64,000 nucleotides of DNA from Apostichopus japonicus (GCF_037975245.1 NC_092566.1:11487501-11551500); one strand, 5' to 3'. Positions 1-10,589 are shown, counted from the stretch's first letter. A program made the numbers and translations. The notes: generated from the letters alone by a model not told the origin.

Positions 1-290
1 AAAGTTTTACAGGTGTGAAGGGCCACTAATACACTATTAAGGTTGTATTTGTTCACAATATCTATGCAGTCGATATGAAACTTTGGGTCATTCCAATAGT
101 TCTGTGTACCATCCAGTCAATAGGACTGGAATCTTGATGTAATTGCCATCATAGATAACGATCATGTACTTTCAATTCATTTGTTTTAATTTCAACATCA
201 GCTGCACCGTATGTATATCAGTTTCAATAACACAAAGCTGACTTTTCTTAAATTGATTTAAATCTTTCTTTGTTTTTGACATCTCTTTAG

Positions 291-3200
291 GGTACATTCT
301 TAACCAGTGGTGGCAGCATAGGTGTCTATTCTGGAGATCTTCAGAAGTTACTTGAAGATATTGCAACGTTGAGGCCGACTTACTTCCCCGTGGTACCTCG
401 TGTAGCCAATCGCTTTGTTGATGGGGTATGCTTTTGTCTTTCTCTGTGTATTCAACATTGATCAATCAGTGTTGACTGTTGCAACTTTGAAGGGAGGGAG
501 GGGTTTGGGCTGGTTTGTTGCATCTATTGATTTTAGAAAGCATTTATACTGAGTTTACTTTGGTGGGAAAACTGGGTAGAAACAATTGAAATAAATTCCA
601 TTTAGTTTAAAGCAAAAGTAGTTCTTTACCACCAACAATGCACAAATTGCACATGTTTGTTCATGAGTTGATTGTTATGTAGAAAGTTGGCCCCAAAGTG
701 TGTTTGCTTCTCTAAAGAAGGAAAGTTAATTAGAAAGTATTGAATGAACTATACAATGAGAATTTTTACTTTAACTTGATCTACACTGACTACCATATTA
801 GGAATTTTAGAAGCCCCTTTAGCCTATGCTTTCATTCTTTTTTTAGATTAATACCAAAGTCAATCAAGGTGGAGCTCTGAAGAAAGCCATTTTTAATTAT
901 GCTCTAAAAGCCAAGCATAGCATGCTGGAAAGGTAAGTTTATTTATCTCTTGAAGGTATCTCATAACATCTTCAGTGTCATTTATATGCTTGATGACGGA
1001 ATGAAATCAGATGTGTCCGCAAGAAGATCACTGTTCAGAAAAAGAGAGAAAGTGTAGGACAAATTCTCTGGCAATGAACTGACTTTGGCCAGTATCGGTA
1101 GGAGGCCCTCTCTGACAATGAACTGACTTTGGCCAGTATCGGTAGGAGGCCCTCTCTGACAATGAACTGACTTTGGCCAGTATCGGTAGGAGGCCCTACT
1201 ACTGGTTGCAGTAACATTGTAAGGTCTCCAACTGCATTAAAAATATTAAAGGACAGTTAACAGTATTCTGCTATTAGCACCTCAACTATGTTTTAATAAT
1301 AACTTGAGAAAATTTTCTTAATTTCCCCCCAAAACAGAAAACCAAGACTTGGCATAGGATCTAGAATGTGTATAAAGGAGACATATTCGTAGTGAGCCGG
1401 TACTAGAACTCAAACTCTTAGCATCGTTATTTGTGTATTTGTACTCATAATACAGTAATCTGGACATTATGGAAGTCTACCATGGGAGTAAAGGAGGATA
1501 GGATATCTAAGTATTTGTACTCATGCTAGAGCCTTGCACTCTTACACAAACCAAACAGAATTCTACTTGTAGCCCTCTATCTGATGGTATTGTGCACATG
1601 ACAACCAGAGTGCAAGTTGTTTACTATTGTTTGTCATTAGCTACTACTTATAAGTACCTTTTTAGTAGGGAAAAGAAATAAACAAAATCTGCCTACATTT
1701 ATCATACGGAACTAAGTACTAGCTACTTGATATACTAATCCAACACAAGAAGTGAAATATACATTTCCAGGTAAACCAGCTCTTGATCCTTTTTTCTTGT
1801 TCACAGAGGCATTGTCACGAGGAAATCATTTTGGGATAAACTTGTCTTTAATAAAGTTCAGGTAAGAGCCTTTTCTCCAACAAAATTAAACAATTTTTGG
1901 GTAGGTAGAAGTTCTTTTTCTTCCAACCTACATAGAACATTACTAAGAAACCATTACCAAGAAATGCAATAAGTTACCCTAATTGGAATCTATAAGTTCA
2001 TGGTTACAAAAAACTAACAACCCTTTATGTTCTTGTCATATAGGGAGGTGGGGCAAGGGAACCTCTCCCCCCCTCCCACTCATCCAACCCTCAAATAATG
2101 TTTACTCATGTTCAACTTTAGCAGGTATTTTCTACTGCCATTTTTAAAGTAATTTACATATATAGTCAAACTATAATTTGTTGCAAGGAATATATTCATC
2201 AATTTGTAGGAACCACATGAAGAAATCACAATCCTAGTAAAAGTATGATTGACTTTCTTGTTTCTGTTCTTCTATTGCAAACAATTTGTAGCTATTAATT
2301 ACGACCTAGTTTGTTACCATGCTCACTCACACAAGATATGTGTTCACTCTGCCACTGGAGCTGTGCTTTGATATATATATATAGAAGAAGCCTGTGTAAT
2401 GATTTGACATATTTCATACATTTATTAATTGTTCCATGAAGGACCAGTTTGGTGGCAGATTGACAGCAGTTTTCAGTGGTGGAGCACCTATTGCACCAGA
2501 GGTGATCATGTACCTGAGAGCTGTACTCGGTATCTATGTGAGTATCCCTGCCACTTCATACTGTAACGTATTGGAAATAATGACACAAGATGGTTCTAGG
2601 TGCAACGTGGTTTTTTTCGGAGTCATGAACTGGAGGGTGCATCCTCATGTTACGGGATGCTACACTCCTCCTTCCTTAAATATGTCTTTATTTTCTGATC
2701 AGTCACTTCTTTTTTTTAAGGAAAAAAAAATAAATAAAAAAATACAACTCAACAATATTTACAAATCCAAGATCTGTCTTGGCTTAATCACTCTACTGGA
2801 ACGGCGTAGTGCAATGGGTCTGTTTGGAGTGGGGTAAGGGTTTATAGGAAGAACCTCTGAAATGGAGGTATTAGTCTGCTCTGGACTATCTTCTCTTGTT
2901 TGTGAAGTAGCCGAAGAAGTTGCATTTGACAACATTCCACGAGGAGTGGTTACCACACTTGGAACAAACTCATGCACAAGGTCGTTTCCAGCTTCAGGTT
3001 GATTGAATACACTCTTGTTTAATGGTAACATCTGATCAATGTGTGTGTATCTCATTTTATCTGATCCTTGTATGTGAACCAAATAGGTATGGGATCCGCA
3101 GATCTTGACAATTTTACCAGGTAGCCACTTGACCTTCTGATTTTGGTGGTTTTTGACTCTAACACAATCATCAATATCAAATGTGCGCCTCTGAACTCTC

Positions 3201-6200
3201 CCCTCATCGTGATAAAACTTTTGTTTCTCTTGCTTTCCCTTTACAACTTGTTGTAAGTTAGGTTTCAGTAGAGATAACCTGTTTCTAGGCTGTCTCTTTA
3301 GAAAAAGCTCGGCCGGGGTACGTCCAGTGGTTGAATGAGGTACATTTCGATAACTGAACAAGAAATTTGCTAGTTTGTGTGAAACACTCATGGCTGATTT
3401 GGTAGGATCAAGCTTAAATTTGATTAGAGCTCTCTTCACGGTTTGCACAGTACGTTCCGCAGCACCATTCGAGGCAGGATGGTATGGCGGAACCCTGGAA
3501 TGCTTAATTCCATTACTTATCATGAAATTACGGAATGCTTCAGAGGTAAACTGTGGTCCGTTGTCAGACACTATTTCCTCTGGGAGACCATAGGACGCAA
3601 ATAGGTTACGCAACACCTCTATGGTCTTTGTAGTGGTTGTTTGATACATGGGGATTGCTTCAACCCATTTGGAATAACTATCAACTAAGATAAACAGATG
3701 TTGACTATCCAGCTCAGCAAAGTCAATATGCAAGCGCTGCCAGACTCTAGTTGGCCATTCCCATGTTTGTAGTGGGGCTACTGGGGGTCCCTTGCTTATG
3801 GACATGCAAATTTTACAAGACCTAACAACTCCCTCAATAGCGCCATCCAGACTAGGCCACCACAGATAGCTACGGGCCATGCCCTTCATGCTACACATAC
3901 CCAGATGTTGTTCATGTAGGCTTTCCACAACTGCTGTCTCCACACTGGAGGAATTATTACTCTTAGCCCCCATAAGAGGCAACCATCATCAATAGATAGT
4001 TCATTCCTTCTACAGAAGTATGGCTTAAGTTCCTCTGCTTCAACATGACTGGGCCACCCAACTGCTACATAGTCATAAACCCTTGATAACACAGGGTCCT
4101 TTCTGGTGGCCTCACAAATATCTGTTGATGTGATAGGAAGATCATTCACCTGGGAGAAATGATAAATGGTCTCCTCATGCGACATATCATGACCCTTGTG
4201 GTTACACGGTAACCGTGACAACGCATCTGCATTGCCATGGTCCGCTGATGGACGATACTCAACATTGTAAGTATAGGCAGATAGAATTAAAGCCCATCTT
4301 TGCATACGTGCTGCTGCCAAAGTTGGTATTGGTGATTTTGGATTCAAAATCGTTGTGAGGGGTTTGTGGTCAGTTACTAAAGTAAACATTCGACCGTATA
4401 AAAATTTGTGAAATTTTCGAACCCCAAAAATCAGTGATAATGCTTCCCGCTCAATTTGAGCATAATTCTTCTCACTACTCGACAGAGTACGGGATGCAAA
4501 GGCAATTGGCCTTTCTTCGCCATTTGGCATAATGTGGGAAATTACAGCGCCAATACCATAGGCTGATGCATCACATGCCAGTTTGAGCACTTTGTTAACA
4601 TCATAATGAACTAAGAGTTGACTTTGCAATAATTGTTCCTTACTTTGATTAAAAGCAATTTCACATGCTTCAGTCCACTTCCAAGACACGTCTTTACGCA
4701 ATAACTCATTTAATGGATGCAACAATGTAGCCAGATTGGGCAGAAATTTGCCATAGTAATTTAACAGTCCAAGATACGATTTTAGTTCTGAAACGTTGGT
4801 TGGGCTAGGAGCATTTTTAATAGCTTCCAGCTTTTGAGCAGTAGGATGTAGGCCATCACCATCCACTTTATGCCCCAAATACTCAACAGATGGTTTAAAC
4901 CATTCACATTTGGATGGCTTAACCCTGATATGGTATTTCTCTAAGCGACTTAACACTTCACCAACGATTTGCTCATGACGTGTCATGGAGGGGGAGGATA
5001 TTAAAATATCATCAAGGTAACACACAACACCCTCAATACCCTGAAGGATCTGATCCATGATACCCTGAAAGATCCCTGGAGCTGTCGATACGCCAAAAGG
5101 TAACCTGTTAAATTGAAACAAACCCAAATGGGTATTAATGGTTAACAATTTCTTTGACTGGTCGTCCAACTCCAATTGCTGATAAGCCTGAGTCAAATCT
5201 AATTTGGTAAACACCTGCCCCCCAACTAATGTTGCAAACAAGTCATCCGCCGTCAGTAAGTTACACCGAGCATTCTCAATATCACGGTTTACAGTCACTT
5301 TATAGTCCCCACACAGACGGATCCCCCCATCCGCTTTGGGTACCACAACAATAGGTGTTGCCCAGTCACTTCTGTCCACCTTGGTGATTATTTGTTCGTT
5401 AACAAGACGCTTCAATTCTGCCTCCACCTTGGGTTTCAGTGAGTAGGGTACAGACCGCGGCTTGAAGAACTTTGGTACGGTGCCATCAGCGACTTGGACG
5501 TTAGCCTTGAACCCTTCAATCGGTCTTCCTTCAGTTGCAAACACAGTAGGGTATTTGACTTTCAGCTCTTGCACTGTGACTGGTTGGCTGCCTTCCACTG
5601 CAAAAATACTATGCCAGTCCAATTTAATGTCCCGCAGCCACTCCCTCCCAAGTAACGATGGGCGCTTCCCTTTGACGATGTACGCAGGTAGCTGATATGG
5701 ACGGCCCTGATAAGTAATTTGTGCCATCCACTTTCCCAAGACAGGAATTCCCTCGCCACTGTATGTGCGGAGTTTAATCCCAGTATTCTCTAGAGGCCCC
5801 TGACAATTTCGTCGATACCAATCCTCCGATATCAAGGATACTGCAGCACCGGTGTCTAATTCCATGCGAAGCGGTTTATTACCAGCATGCAGGTCAACAT
5901 ACACTCTGTCTTTCTTTGCACCGGTTGAAAAATTTATGGTGTAAATTTCAACATTTTCCGATTTCCTACCGTTATTTTGTTTGTGATTTTGAAATTTCCC
6001 ATATCCCACTTTTATTTTATTAACCTGAGGTGGTTCATTCACAGGGCGTGATTGTGCTTGACCCTGGAATTCAAGTGTTTGTTTGGTGGCTAGCTCCATT
6101 GCGTTGGCTATTTCAGTCGCTTTTTGAAGTGTAAGTCGTGTCACCGATAGCAATCTCCTTTGAATCTGCTGATCGTTGATCCCACAAACAAGGCGATCCC

Positions 6201-9200
6201 TTAGAGCTTCCTCAAGAAAGTTCCCAAATTCACAAGTAGCTGCTAACTTCTTAATTTCCACCAAATAGGCCGAAATATTTTCACTATCGCGTTGATCACG
6301 CTTATGAAATTTAAATCTCTCTGCTATTGTCAGTGGTTTCGGTGAAAAGTGATCCTTTAACATGGCCGTCAACTCGACTAAAGACTTCTCGGCTGGTTTC
6401 ATCGGTGACGATAGCGATTTTAACAACGCATAGGCTACCGGACCTACCACAGTGAGGAACGTACTCACGGCTCTGTCATCGCGTATGTTATTAGCCTGGA
6501 AGAATAACGCTAGGCGTTCGAGGTAACACTCGACATCCTCCTGTCCTTCTCTAAACTCGCCAATTTGGCCAATCGTTGCTGCCATCGATTCGTATTAAGG
6601 TTCCTAAGTACCGGAGTGGAACTACTATATCGTTATTTCTCGAAAAAAAAATGATATCCTATCTTCGTCGCCAGTGTAACGTATTGGAAATAATGACACA
6701 AGATGGTTCTAGGTGCAACGTGGTTTTTTTCGGAGTCATGAACTGGAGGGTGCATCCTCATGTTACGGGATGCTACACATACTTCCTAATTATCAAACTA
6801 TTCACAGATTGGATTAGAACAATGACACTATGCAATCACACTATGCAATCACACTATGCAATCACACTATGCAGTGACACTATGCAATCACACTATGCAG
6901 TGACAATATGCAATGACAATATGCAATCACACTATGCAATCACACTATGTAATGACACTATGCAATCACACTATGTAATGACACTATGCAATCACACTAT
7001 GCAATCACACTATGTAATGACAATATGCAATCACACTATGCAACCACACAATGCAACCACACTATGCAATCACGCTATGCAACCACACTATGCAATCACA
7101 CTATGCATTCACACTATGCAACCACACTATGTAATGACAATATGCAATGACACTATGTAATGACAATATGCAATCACACTATGCAACCACACTATGCAAC
7201 CACACTATGCAACCACACTATGCAACCACACTATGCAACCACACTATGCAATCACACTATGCAATCACACTATGCAACCACACTATGCAACCACACTATG
7301 CAACCACACTATGCAATCACACTATGCAACCACACTATGCAACCACACTATGCAATCACACTATGCAAACCACACTATGCAACCACACTATGCAATCACA
7401 CTATGCAACCACACTATGCAATCACACTATGCAATGATGAAATAATGTTTCTTGAGGGACAGGTTTGGAAGATGGTTGCTTAACAAAGAAATGCATCATT
7501 TGTAGTTGATTGGTCATTGTCGTCTTCTGCTCCTCAGCCTCTGTGTTTTGTCTGCTATTCACCATTTTCACATCAGAAACTCGCCATATCATTATTCCAT
7601 AAACAGAATTAGAAGGACGTAATGTTTTATGTCGGGTTTGTTGCTTTTGTTATGATCAGGTAGCAGAATGTTATGGCCAAACAGAGACGACCTGTTGCAT
7701 CACTCACAGCCTGGTACAGGATCCAACCGCCGGACACGTCGGTCCCGTCAATCCGGGCCTGGAGATGAAACTGAGAGACGTCCCAGAGATGAAGTACTTT
7801 GCAGAACAGGACCAGGGGGAGGTGTGCGTCCGAGGAGGCAACATCTTTGATGGCTACTGGCAAGATGAGGAGAAAACCAAGGAAACCAAAGATGCAGACG
7901 GGTGGCTGGCCACTGGTGATATCGGTCGCTGGCTGCCAGTGAGTATTCGGGGATGTCTAGAGAAGTATGACAAGCACCCATCGTGTTGGTATGTGGCCCC
8001 CAACCTGACCTCCCCTCCCCCAACCTGACCCCTCCCCTCCCCCTCCCATTCACTTTCTTTTTAACAGTTTTATCTGCTCTTTTGGAAATATATAGGATCA
8101 ATAAAGGTTAACACTGGATTTGAAGTAAATGAGGCCTGAGAGTTAGTTTACATATACCTGAAATTTATTTTAGCAGCCATGGTAGACAAAAATTGCTTCA
8201 AAATTTGAAATTTAGCATAATTTGCGATTTGATCATTTTAGAATAATTTGTGCCATGCGACTAATAAGGAGCTCCCCAGTTTTGCAGCTAAGTTTGTGTT
8301 GATTGTTGAAGAATATATCATCATTCCTCGACAGAACGGTGCCTTACAACTGATTGACAGACGAAAGCACATCTTCAAGCTGTCCCAGGGAGAATTCATC
8401 GCCCCGGAGAAGATAGAAAACATTTATGCAAGGAACAGATTTGTCATGCAAAACTTTGTGTATGGTTCCTACTTCCAGGTACATTTATTTGACCTTAATC
8501 TTTCAATTAATCTCTCATGGAAGAAGTGAGTTACAATATTTAAGTTTGATATGCTATGGACCCAGGGACCTCAAACAAATTTCTACAAGGGCCAGAGGTT
8601 GCAGTTGGTTGAAACAAAGGACCAGTGAGAGACCAAGACCTCACTATACCTTGATTGAGCAATGTACAGGGTATGGTGCTCAAGACTAAGGCCTTTTGAC
8701 CCGCATTTATCCTATTAGTGTAAGACTGTGGGATGATCCTTTTAGCAAGCTCTACTGTAATCTTTTTGCCGGTTGAATTTGGCCTCTAAGCGGCCTATTG
8801 AGAACCCAGGATAAAAATGATCAATACAAACTGGTTATAGCCTGGGTTATTTTTCAGTAGCAAATTAGTTTCTCAATAAAAAAACAACCTATTTGCTGAT
8901 AGAGGTTGGAGGAGGAGGGTAGGGAAGGGAGGGTATTGGGAGGGAGGGAGGGTATTGGGAGGGAGGGTGTTGGGAAGGTGTTGGGAGGGAGGAAGGTTGT
9001 TGAGAGGGAGGGAGGGTGTTGCGAGGGAGGGTGTTGGGAGGGAGGGAGTGTGTTGGGAGCGAGGGTGTTGGGAAGGTGTTGGGAGGGTGTTGGGAGGAGG
9101 AAGGTTGTTAAGAGGGAGGGAGGGAGGGTGTTGCAAAACAGTAAGGGTGATGAGGCTGTACATGAAATAGTGCCTGTATAGTTCCCACAAACTTCTGATT

Positions 9201-10589
9201 CAAATATCACCTATACTTAATTAACTAAATTCCTTCTCCGTAGTCGAGCCTTGTCGGTGTGATTGTTCCCAACCCCGATGAAATTCCTGCTCTTGCCTCA
9301 GAATTAAAACTTGAAGGAACACTAGCTGAACTTTGTGAACGCAAGGTAAGTAGTGAGTGTATTCTGTAATGCATGCATTCTTGTGGCTAAGCTTTTCAAG
9401 ATGGCTGATACCATATACTATCATATATCAGCCCAGGTAAGTATTTGAGTGGAAGGGGGAAGGGGAAGGGGAGTGGTGTAGTTTTAGAAAGAGGGACAAG
9501 AGGCTCTCACAATTCCTCTCTTGTTATGAATACTTATTCTGGGCAGCTGTTGTGAGGGAGATTCTTGTTTAAAGGTAATAGATCCAATTGAATTTATCTC
9601 TTGTTTTTATCAGTTGGTTTTTCTGTGGCAACGTCACTCCTTCTCGTTTCTAAAAAAGTAGTGCGGGAGGAAAATGATGGGAAAGGTGCATTCAGATCCA
9701 CAGCTGTGGTTGTGGAGGGCTGCAATTTCTTAGTTGTTACCCTCAGAAGTTGGGATAAAAATGAAAAGATTGAAACAAGATATATACATTGTATAATTAG
9801 GACCCTTTCTTCCCTTCATGCAATTATTGCATTATAAAAACAACCATATTCAAGAAAAAATAACACTCTTGGTTTTTTCTTTCTAACTAGGAGTTGAAAA
9901 AGGCATTCTTGGATCAATTACTTCAGTTTGGAAAGGAAGAAGGCCTGCAAGGCTTTGAACAGGTATGAACTTTGTTAATCTATTTGATTTGCTAAAACAA
10001 CAGGATTTAATGAATTAACAAGAGGGCAAAGAAATTCCTAAACAATTCCTAAACAATGTGTGCTACACATAAAATGCAACTATTGTCTGTTAATGAAAGT
10101 TTCCTATCCATTTACTCTTTCTCCCTACCACAACCTTCCAACTTCTACCCTCTTTCGTTACACGACAATGTGCTCTACGTGACTTTATGTATGACTCTCG
10201 ATTCTTAGGTAATTAAAATGAAGGAGGACAGAAAGCCTTCCTCGTGTTAAAACAAGCATTGTTTCTCAGAGCAAAGCTTACAGCTCCGTCCTCAGGTTCA
10301 CAGTCACTTTAATTCTGCTGTGCATCCACTGGATATATCTCCTTTAAAATTGTTGTTTTTACCCCAAAATGAAGATTAACAATGTTGTCCTCATTTGAGT
10401 GTCAAATCACTATTCAGTTTGTTTTTGCTGTTCCTTTGATGATAGGTTAAGGACATCATTCTCGTGTCAGAACCTTTCAGTCAAGAAAATAACTTACTAA
10501 CCCCGACCTTGAAAAACAAGAGACCACAACTGACGGAGGAGTTTCAAGATGACATAGATAAGATGTACGAAGATCTGAATGAGTGCTAA
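291..10589 (+). CDS. ACSL: Long-chain acyl-CoA synthetase (ACSL1/5/6-like), 3' part, 9 exons
   Basis: This enzyme activates long-chain fatty acids to acyl-CoA through an acyl-adenylate, usually at ER or outer mitochondrial membranes. Coding exons: 291-425, 847-932, 1807-1861, 2442-2537, 7660-7938, 8335-8478, 9244-9345, 9891-9962 and 10446-10589. All have AG/GT borders and join in frame to 370 residues plus a stop. Seen in order: TYFPVVPRVANRF, FSGGAPIAPEV, CYGQTETTCC (AMP-binding YGQTE), GEVCVRGGN, DGWLATGDIGRWLP and the fatty-acyl-CoA synthetase signature DRRKHIFKLSQGEFIAPEKI. The end LLTPTLKNKRPQL matches the ACSL C-terminus. The pattern favours the ACSL1/5/6 clade over ACSL3/4. The N-terminus, including the first ATP-binding loop, lies left of the window. 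The gene converges with the NF-kB gene to its right. A retrotransposon and a minisatellite lie in the 5.1-kb intron, and the coding frame is intact. Confidence 0.95.
1065..1197. repeat. 44-bp tandem repeat, three copies, ACSL intron
   Basis: Three near-identical 44-bp units, each containing CAATGAACTGACTTTGGCC and CAGTATCGGTAGGAGGCCC, follow one another at exact 44-base spacing (CAATG at 1072, 1116 and 1160). One base differs in the first copy. Confidence 0.95.
2562..2664 (-). repeat. 3' LTR of the gypsy element (103 bp)
   Basis: It is identical base for base to 6675-6777. On the element strand it starts TGTAGCATCC and ends CGTTACA. Near its start GCATCC and GGATGC can pair as a short hairpin. 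103 bp is very short for a Ty3/gypsy LTR, and I see no obvious TATA box or AATAAA in it. Confidence 0.95.
2665..2677 (-). promoter_or_regulatory. Polypurine tract of the gypsy element
   Basis: The element strand reads AAGGAAGGAGGAG directly against the 3' LTR, where plus-strand DNA priming occurs in LTR elements. Confidence 0.85.
2759..3982 (-). CDS. Integrase frame of the gypsy element (-1 relative to gag-pol)
   Basis: The frame is 407 codons long, but homology begins only near LHEQHLG, around 3925. It has the His/Cys zinc-binding N-terminus (LHEQH ... CKIC), then the catalytic core with Asp in HIDFAEL, Asp in SDNGPQFTS and Glu in GAAERTVQ (the D,D-35-E triad). A C-terminal module with KWLPGKIVKI resembles the GPY/F-type domain. 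It overlaps the gag-pol frame by 97 bp and is shifted -1. It is either expressed by frameshifting or split by a one-base deletion. The first ATG is not necessarily a start. Confidence 0.9.
   Translation of the reverse strand: MPLMGAKSNNSSSVETAVVESLHEQHLGMCSMKGMARSYLWWPSLDGAIEGVVRSCKICMSISKGPPVAPLQTWEWPTRVWQRLHIDFAELDSQHLFILVDSYSKWVEAIPMYQTTTTKTIEVLRNLFASYGLPEEIVSDNGPQFTSEAFRNFMISNGIKHSRVPPYHPASNGAAERTVQTVKRALIKFKLDPTKSAMSVSHKLANFLFSYRNVPHSTTGRTPAELFLKRQPRNRLSLLKPNLQQVVKGKQEKQKFYHDEGRVQRRTFDIDDCVRVKNHQNQKVKWLPGKIVKICGSHTYLVHIQGSDKMRYTHIDQMLPLNKSVFNQPEAGNDLVHEFVPSVVTTPRGMLSNATSSATSQTREDSPEQTNTSISEVLPINPYPTPNRPIALRRSSRVIKPRQILDL
3886..6585 (-). CDS. Gag-protease-reverse transcriptase-RNase H polyprotein
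   Basis: This 899-residue frame starts with ATG 90 bp inside the 5' LTR. Residues 1-185 are a retrotransposon gag capsid-like region (GQEDVECYLERLALFF, YLVEIKKLAATCEF). The aspartic protease has MELDTGAAVSLI (catalytic Asp near 244). The RT has LDLTQAYQQL, LPFGVSTAPGIFQ and the YLDD active site (523-526). RNase H follows with LACDASAYGIGAV (671-674) and TDHKPL (738-743). The ADALSRLP linker then leads to the start of an integrase N-terminal region. The usual CCHC knuckle between gag and protease is absent: only about 40 residues join them. The frame ends at 3886 after running out of frame with integrase. Confidence 0.93.
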   Translation of the reverse strand: MAATIGQIGEFREGQEDVECYLERLALFFQANNIRDDRAVSTFLTVVGPVAYALLKSLSSPMKPAEKSLVELTAMLKDHFSPKPLTIAERFKFHKRDQRDSENISAYLVEIKKLAATCEFGNFLEEALRDRLVCGINDQQIQRRLLSVTRLTLQKATEIANAMELATKQTLEFQGQAQSRPVNEPPQVNKIKVGYGKFQNHKQNNGRKSENVEIYTINFSTGAKKDRVYVDLHAGNKPLRMELDTGAAVSLISEDWYRRNCQGPLENTGIKLRTYSGEGIPVLGKWMAQITYQGRPYQLPAYIVKGKRPSLLGREWLRDIKLDWHSIFAVEGSQPVTVQELKVKYPTVFATEGRPIEGFKANVQVADGTVPKFFKPRSVPYSLKPKVEAELKRLVNEQIITKVDRSDWATPIVVVPKADGGIRLCGDYKVTVNRDIENARCNLLTADDLFATLVGGQVFTKLDLTQAYQQLELDDQSKKLLTINTHLGLFQFNRLPFGVSTAPGIFQGIMDQILQGIEGVVCYLDDILISSPSMTRHEQIVGEVLSRLEKYHIRVKPSKCEWFKPSVEYLGHKVDGDGLHPTAQKLEAIKNAPSPTNVSELKSYLGLLNYYGKFLPNLATLLHPLNELLRKDVSWKWTEACEIAFNQSKEQLLQSQLLVHYDVNKVLKLACDASAYGIGAVISHIMPNGEERPIAFASRTLSSSEKNYAQIEREALSLIFGVRKFHKFLYGRMFTLVTDHKPLTTILNPKSPIPTLAAARMQRWALILSAYTYNVEYRPSADHGNADALSRLPCNHKGHDMSHEETIYHFSQVNDLPITSTDICEATRKDPVLSRVYDYVAVGWPSHVEAEELKPYFCRRNELSIDDGCLLWGLRVIIPPVWRQQLWKAYMNNIWVCVA
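6657..6673 (-). promoter_or_regulatory. tRNA primer-binding site of the gypsy element
   Basis: One base inside the 5' LTR the element strand reads TGGCGACGAAGATAGGA. TGG is the complement of a tRNA CCA end, so the primer tRNA should end in CGTCGCCA. I cannot name that tRNA from this sequence. Confidence 0.75.
6675..6777 (-). repeat. 5' LTR of the gypsy element (103 bp)
   Basis: This is the second copy of the LTR at 2562-2664, with no differences. The target duplication CATAC follows at 6778-6782. The 13-bp minisatellite begins about 40 bp further on. Confidence 0.95.
6821..7436. repeat. 13-bp minisatellite, about 47 copies
   Basis: The repeating unit is ACACTATGCAATC with recurring variants (CAACC, CAGTG or GTAATG in place of CAATC, and CAATATG). 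Only one obvious length slip is seen, near 7366. Because 13 is not a multiple of 3 and no unit makes a stop, the plus strand stays open in all three frames. The resulting Met/Gln/His/Thr-rich frames are artefacts of the repeat. Confidence 0.97.
7660..7938 (+). CDS. ACSL: ACSL exon with adenylation motifs
   Basis: This 93-codon, phase-0 exon carries the YGQTE motif, the TAGHVGPVNPG turn, GEVCVRGGNIFDGY and the DGWLATGD motif whose Asp binds the adenosine ribose in adenylate-forming enzymes. It is the first exon downstream of the retrotransposon-bearing intron. Its acceptor (CAG at 7657-7659) and donor (GTGAGT at 7939) are both canonical, so splicing across the insertion looks possible. Confidence 0.93.
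8905..9135 (+). repeat. G-rich minisatellite with G-quadruplex potential, ACSL intron
   Basis: Irregular units of the type GGGAGGGAGGGTGTT repeat for about 230 bp on the coding strand of ACSL. Many windows contain four GGG runs with loops of 1-5 bases, the usual G-quadruplex pattern. It lies about 110 bp upstream of the exon at 9244. Confidence 0.9.
10446..10589 (+). CDS. ACSL: ACSL terminal coding exon and stop
   Basis: The exon opens after a TAG acceptor and encodes VKDIILVSEPFSQENNLLTP followed by the basic KNKRPQL segment typical of ACSL C-termini. It ends with TAA at 10587-10589. The last residues (MYEDLNEC) are less conserved than the rest. Confidence 0.93.
   Translation, partial: VKDIILVSEPFSQENNLLTPTLKNKRPQLTEEFQDDIDKMYEDLNEC

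Larger units (their letters stand above)
2562..6777 (-). mobile_element. Full-length Ty3/gypsy LTR retrotransposon
   Basis: This 4216-bp element reads on the minus strand, antisense to its ACSL host intron. It is bounded by identical 103-bp LTRs (2562-2664 and 6675-6777) that start TG and end CA, and by the 5-bp target duplication CATAC (2557-2561 and 6778-6782). In element order it has the 5' LTR, a primer-binding site, a fused gag-protease-RT-RNase H frame, an integrase frame, a polypurine tract and the 3' LTR. Enzyme order PR-RT-RH-IN defines Ty3/gypsy (Metaviridae type). LTR identity implies a recent insertion. Two oddities stand out: no CCHC zinc knuckle is visible in gag, and integrase lies in a different frame from RT. 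Confidence 0.96.

Noticed and set aside
6576-7483. Long plus-strand open frames rich in Met, Gln, His and Thr
   Set aside because: They follow from the 13-bp repeat, which lacks stops in every frame. They are not genes.
8562-8812. Possible hAT-like element (CAGGGACCTCAAAC start, ATTGAGAACCCAGG end), with similarity to 25931-26090
   Set aside because: The ends resemble hAT-type CAGGGGTTCTCAA termini, but I found no matching target duplication at either place, so the borders cannot be supported.
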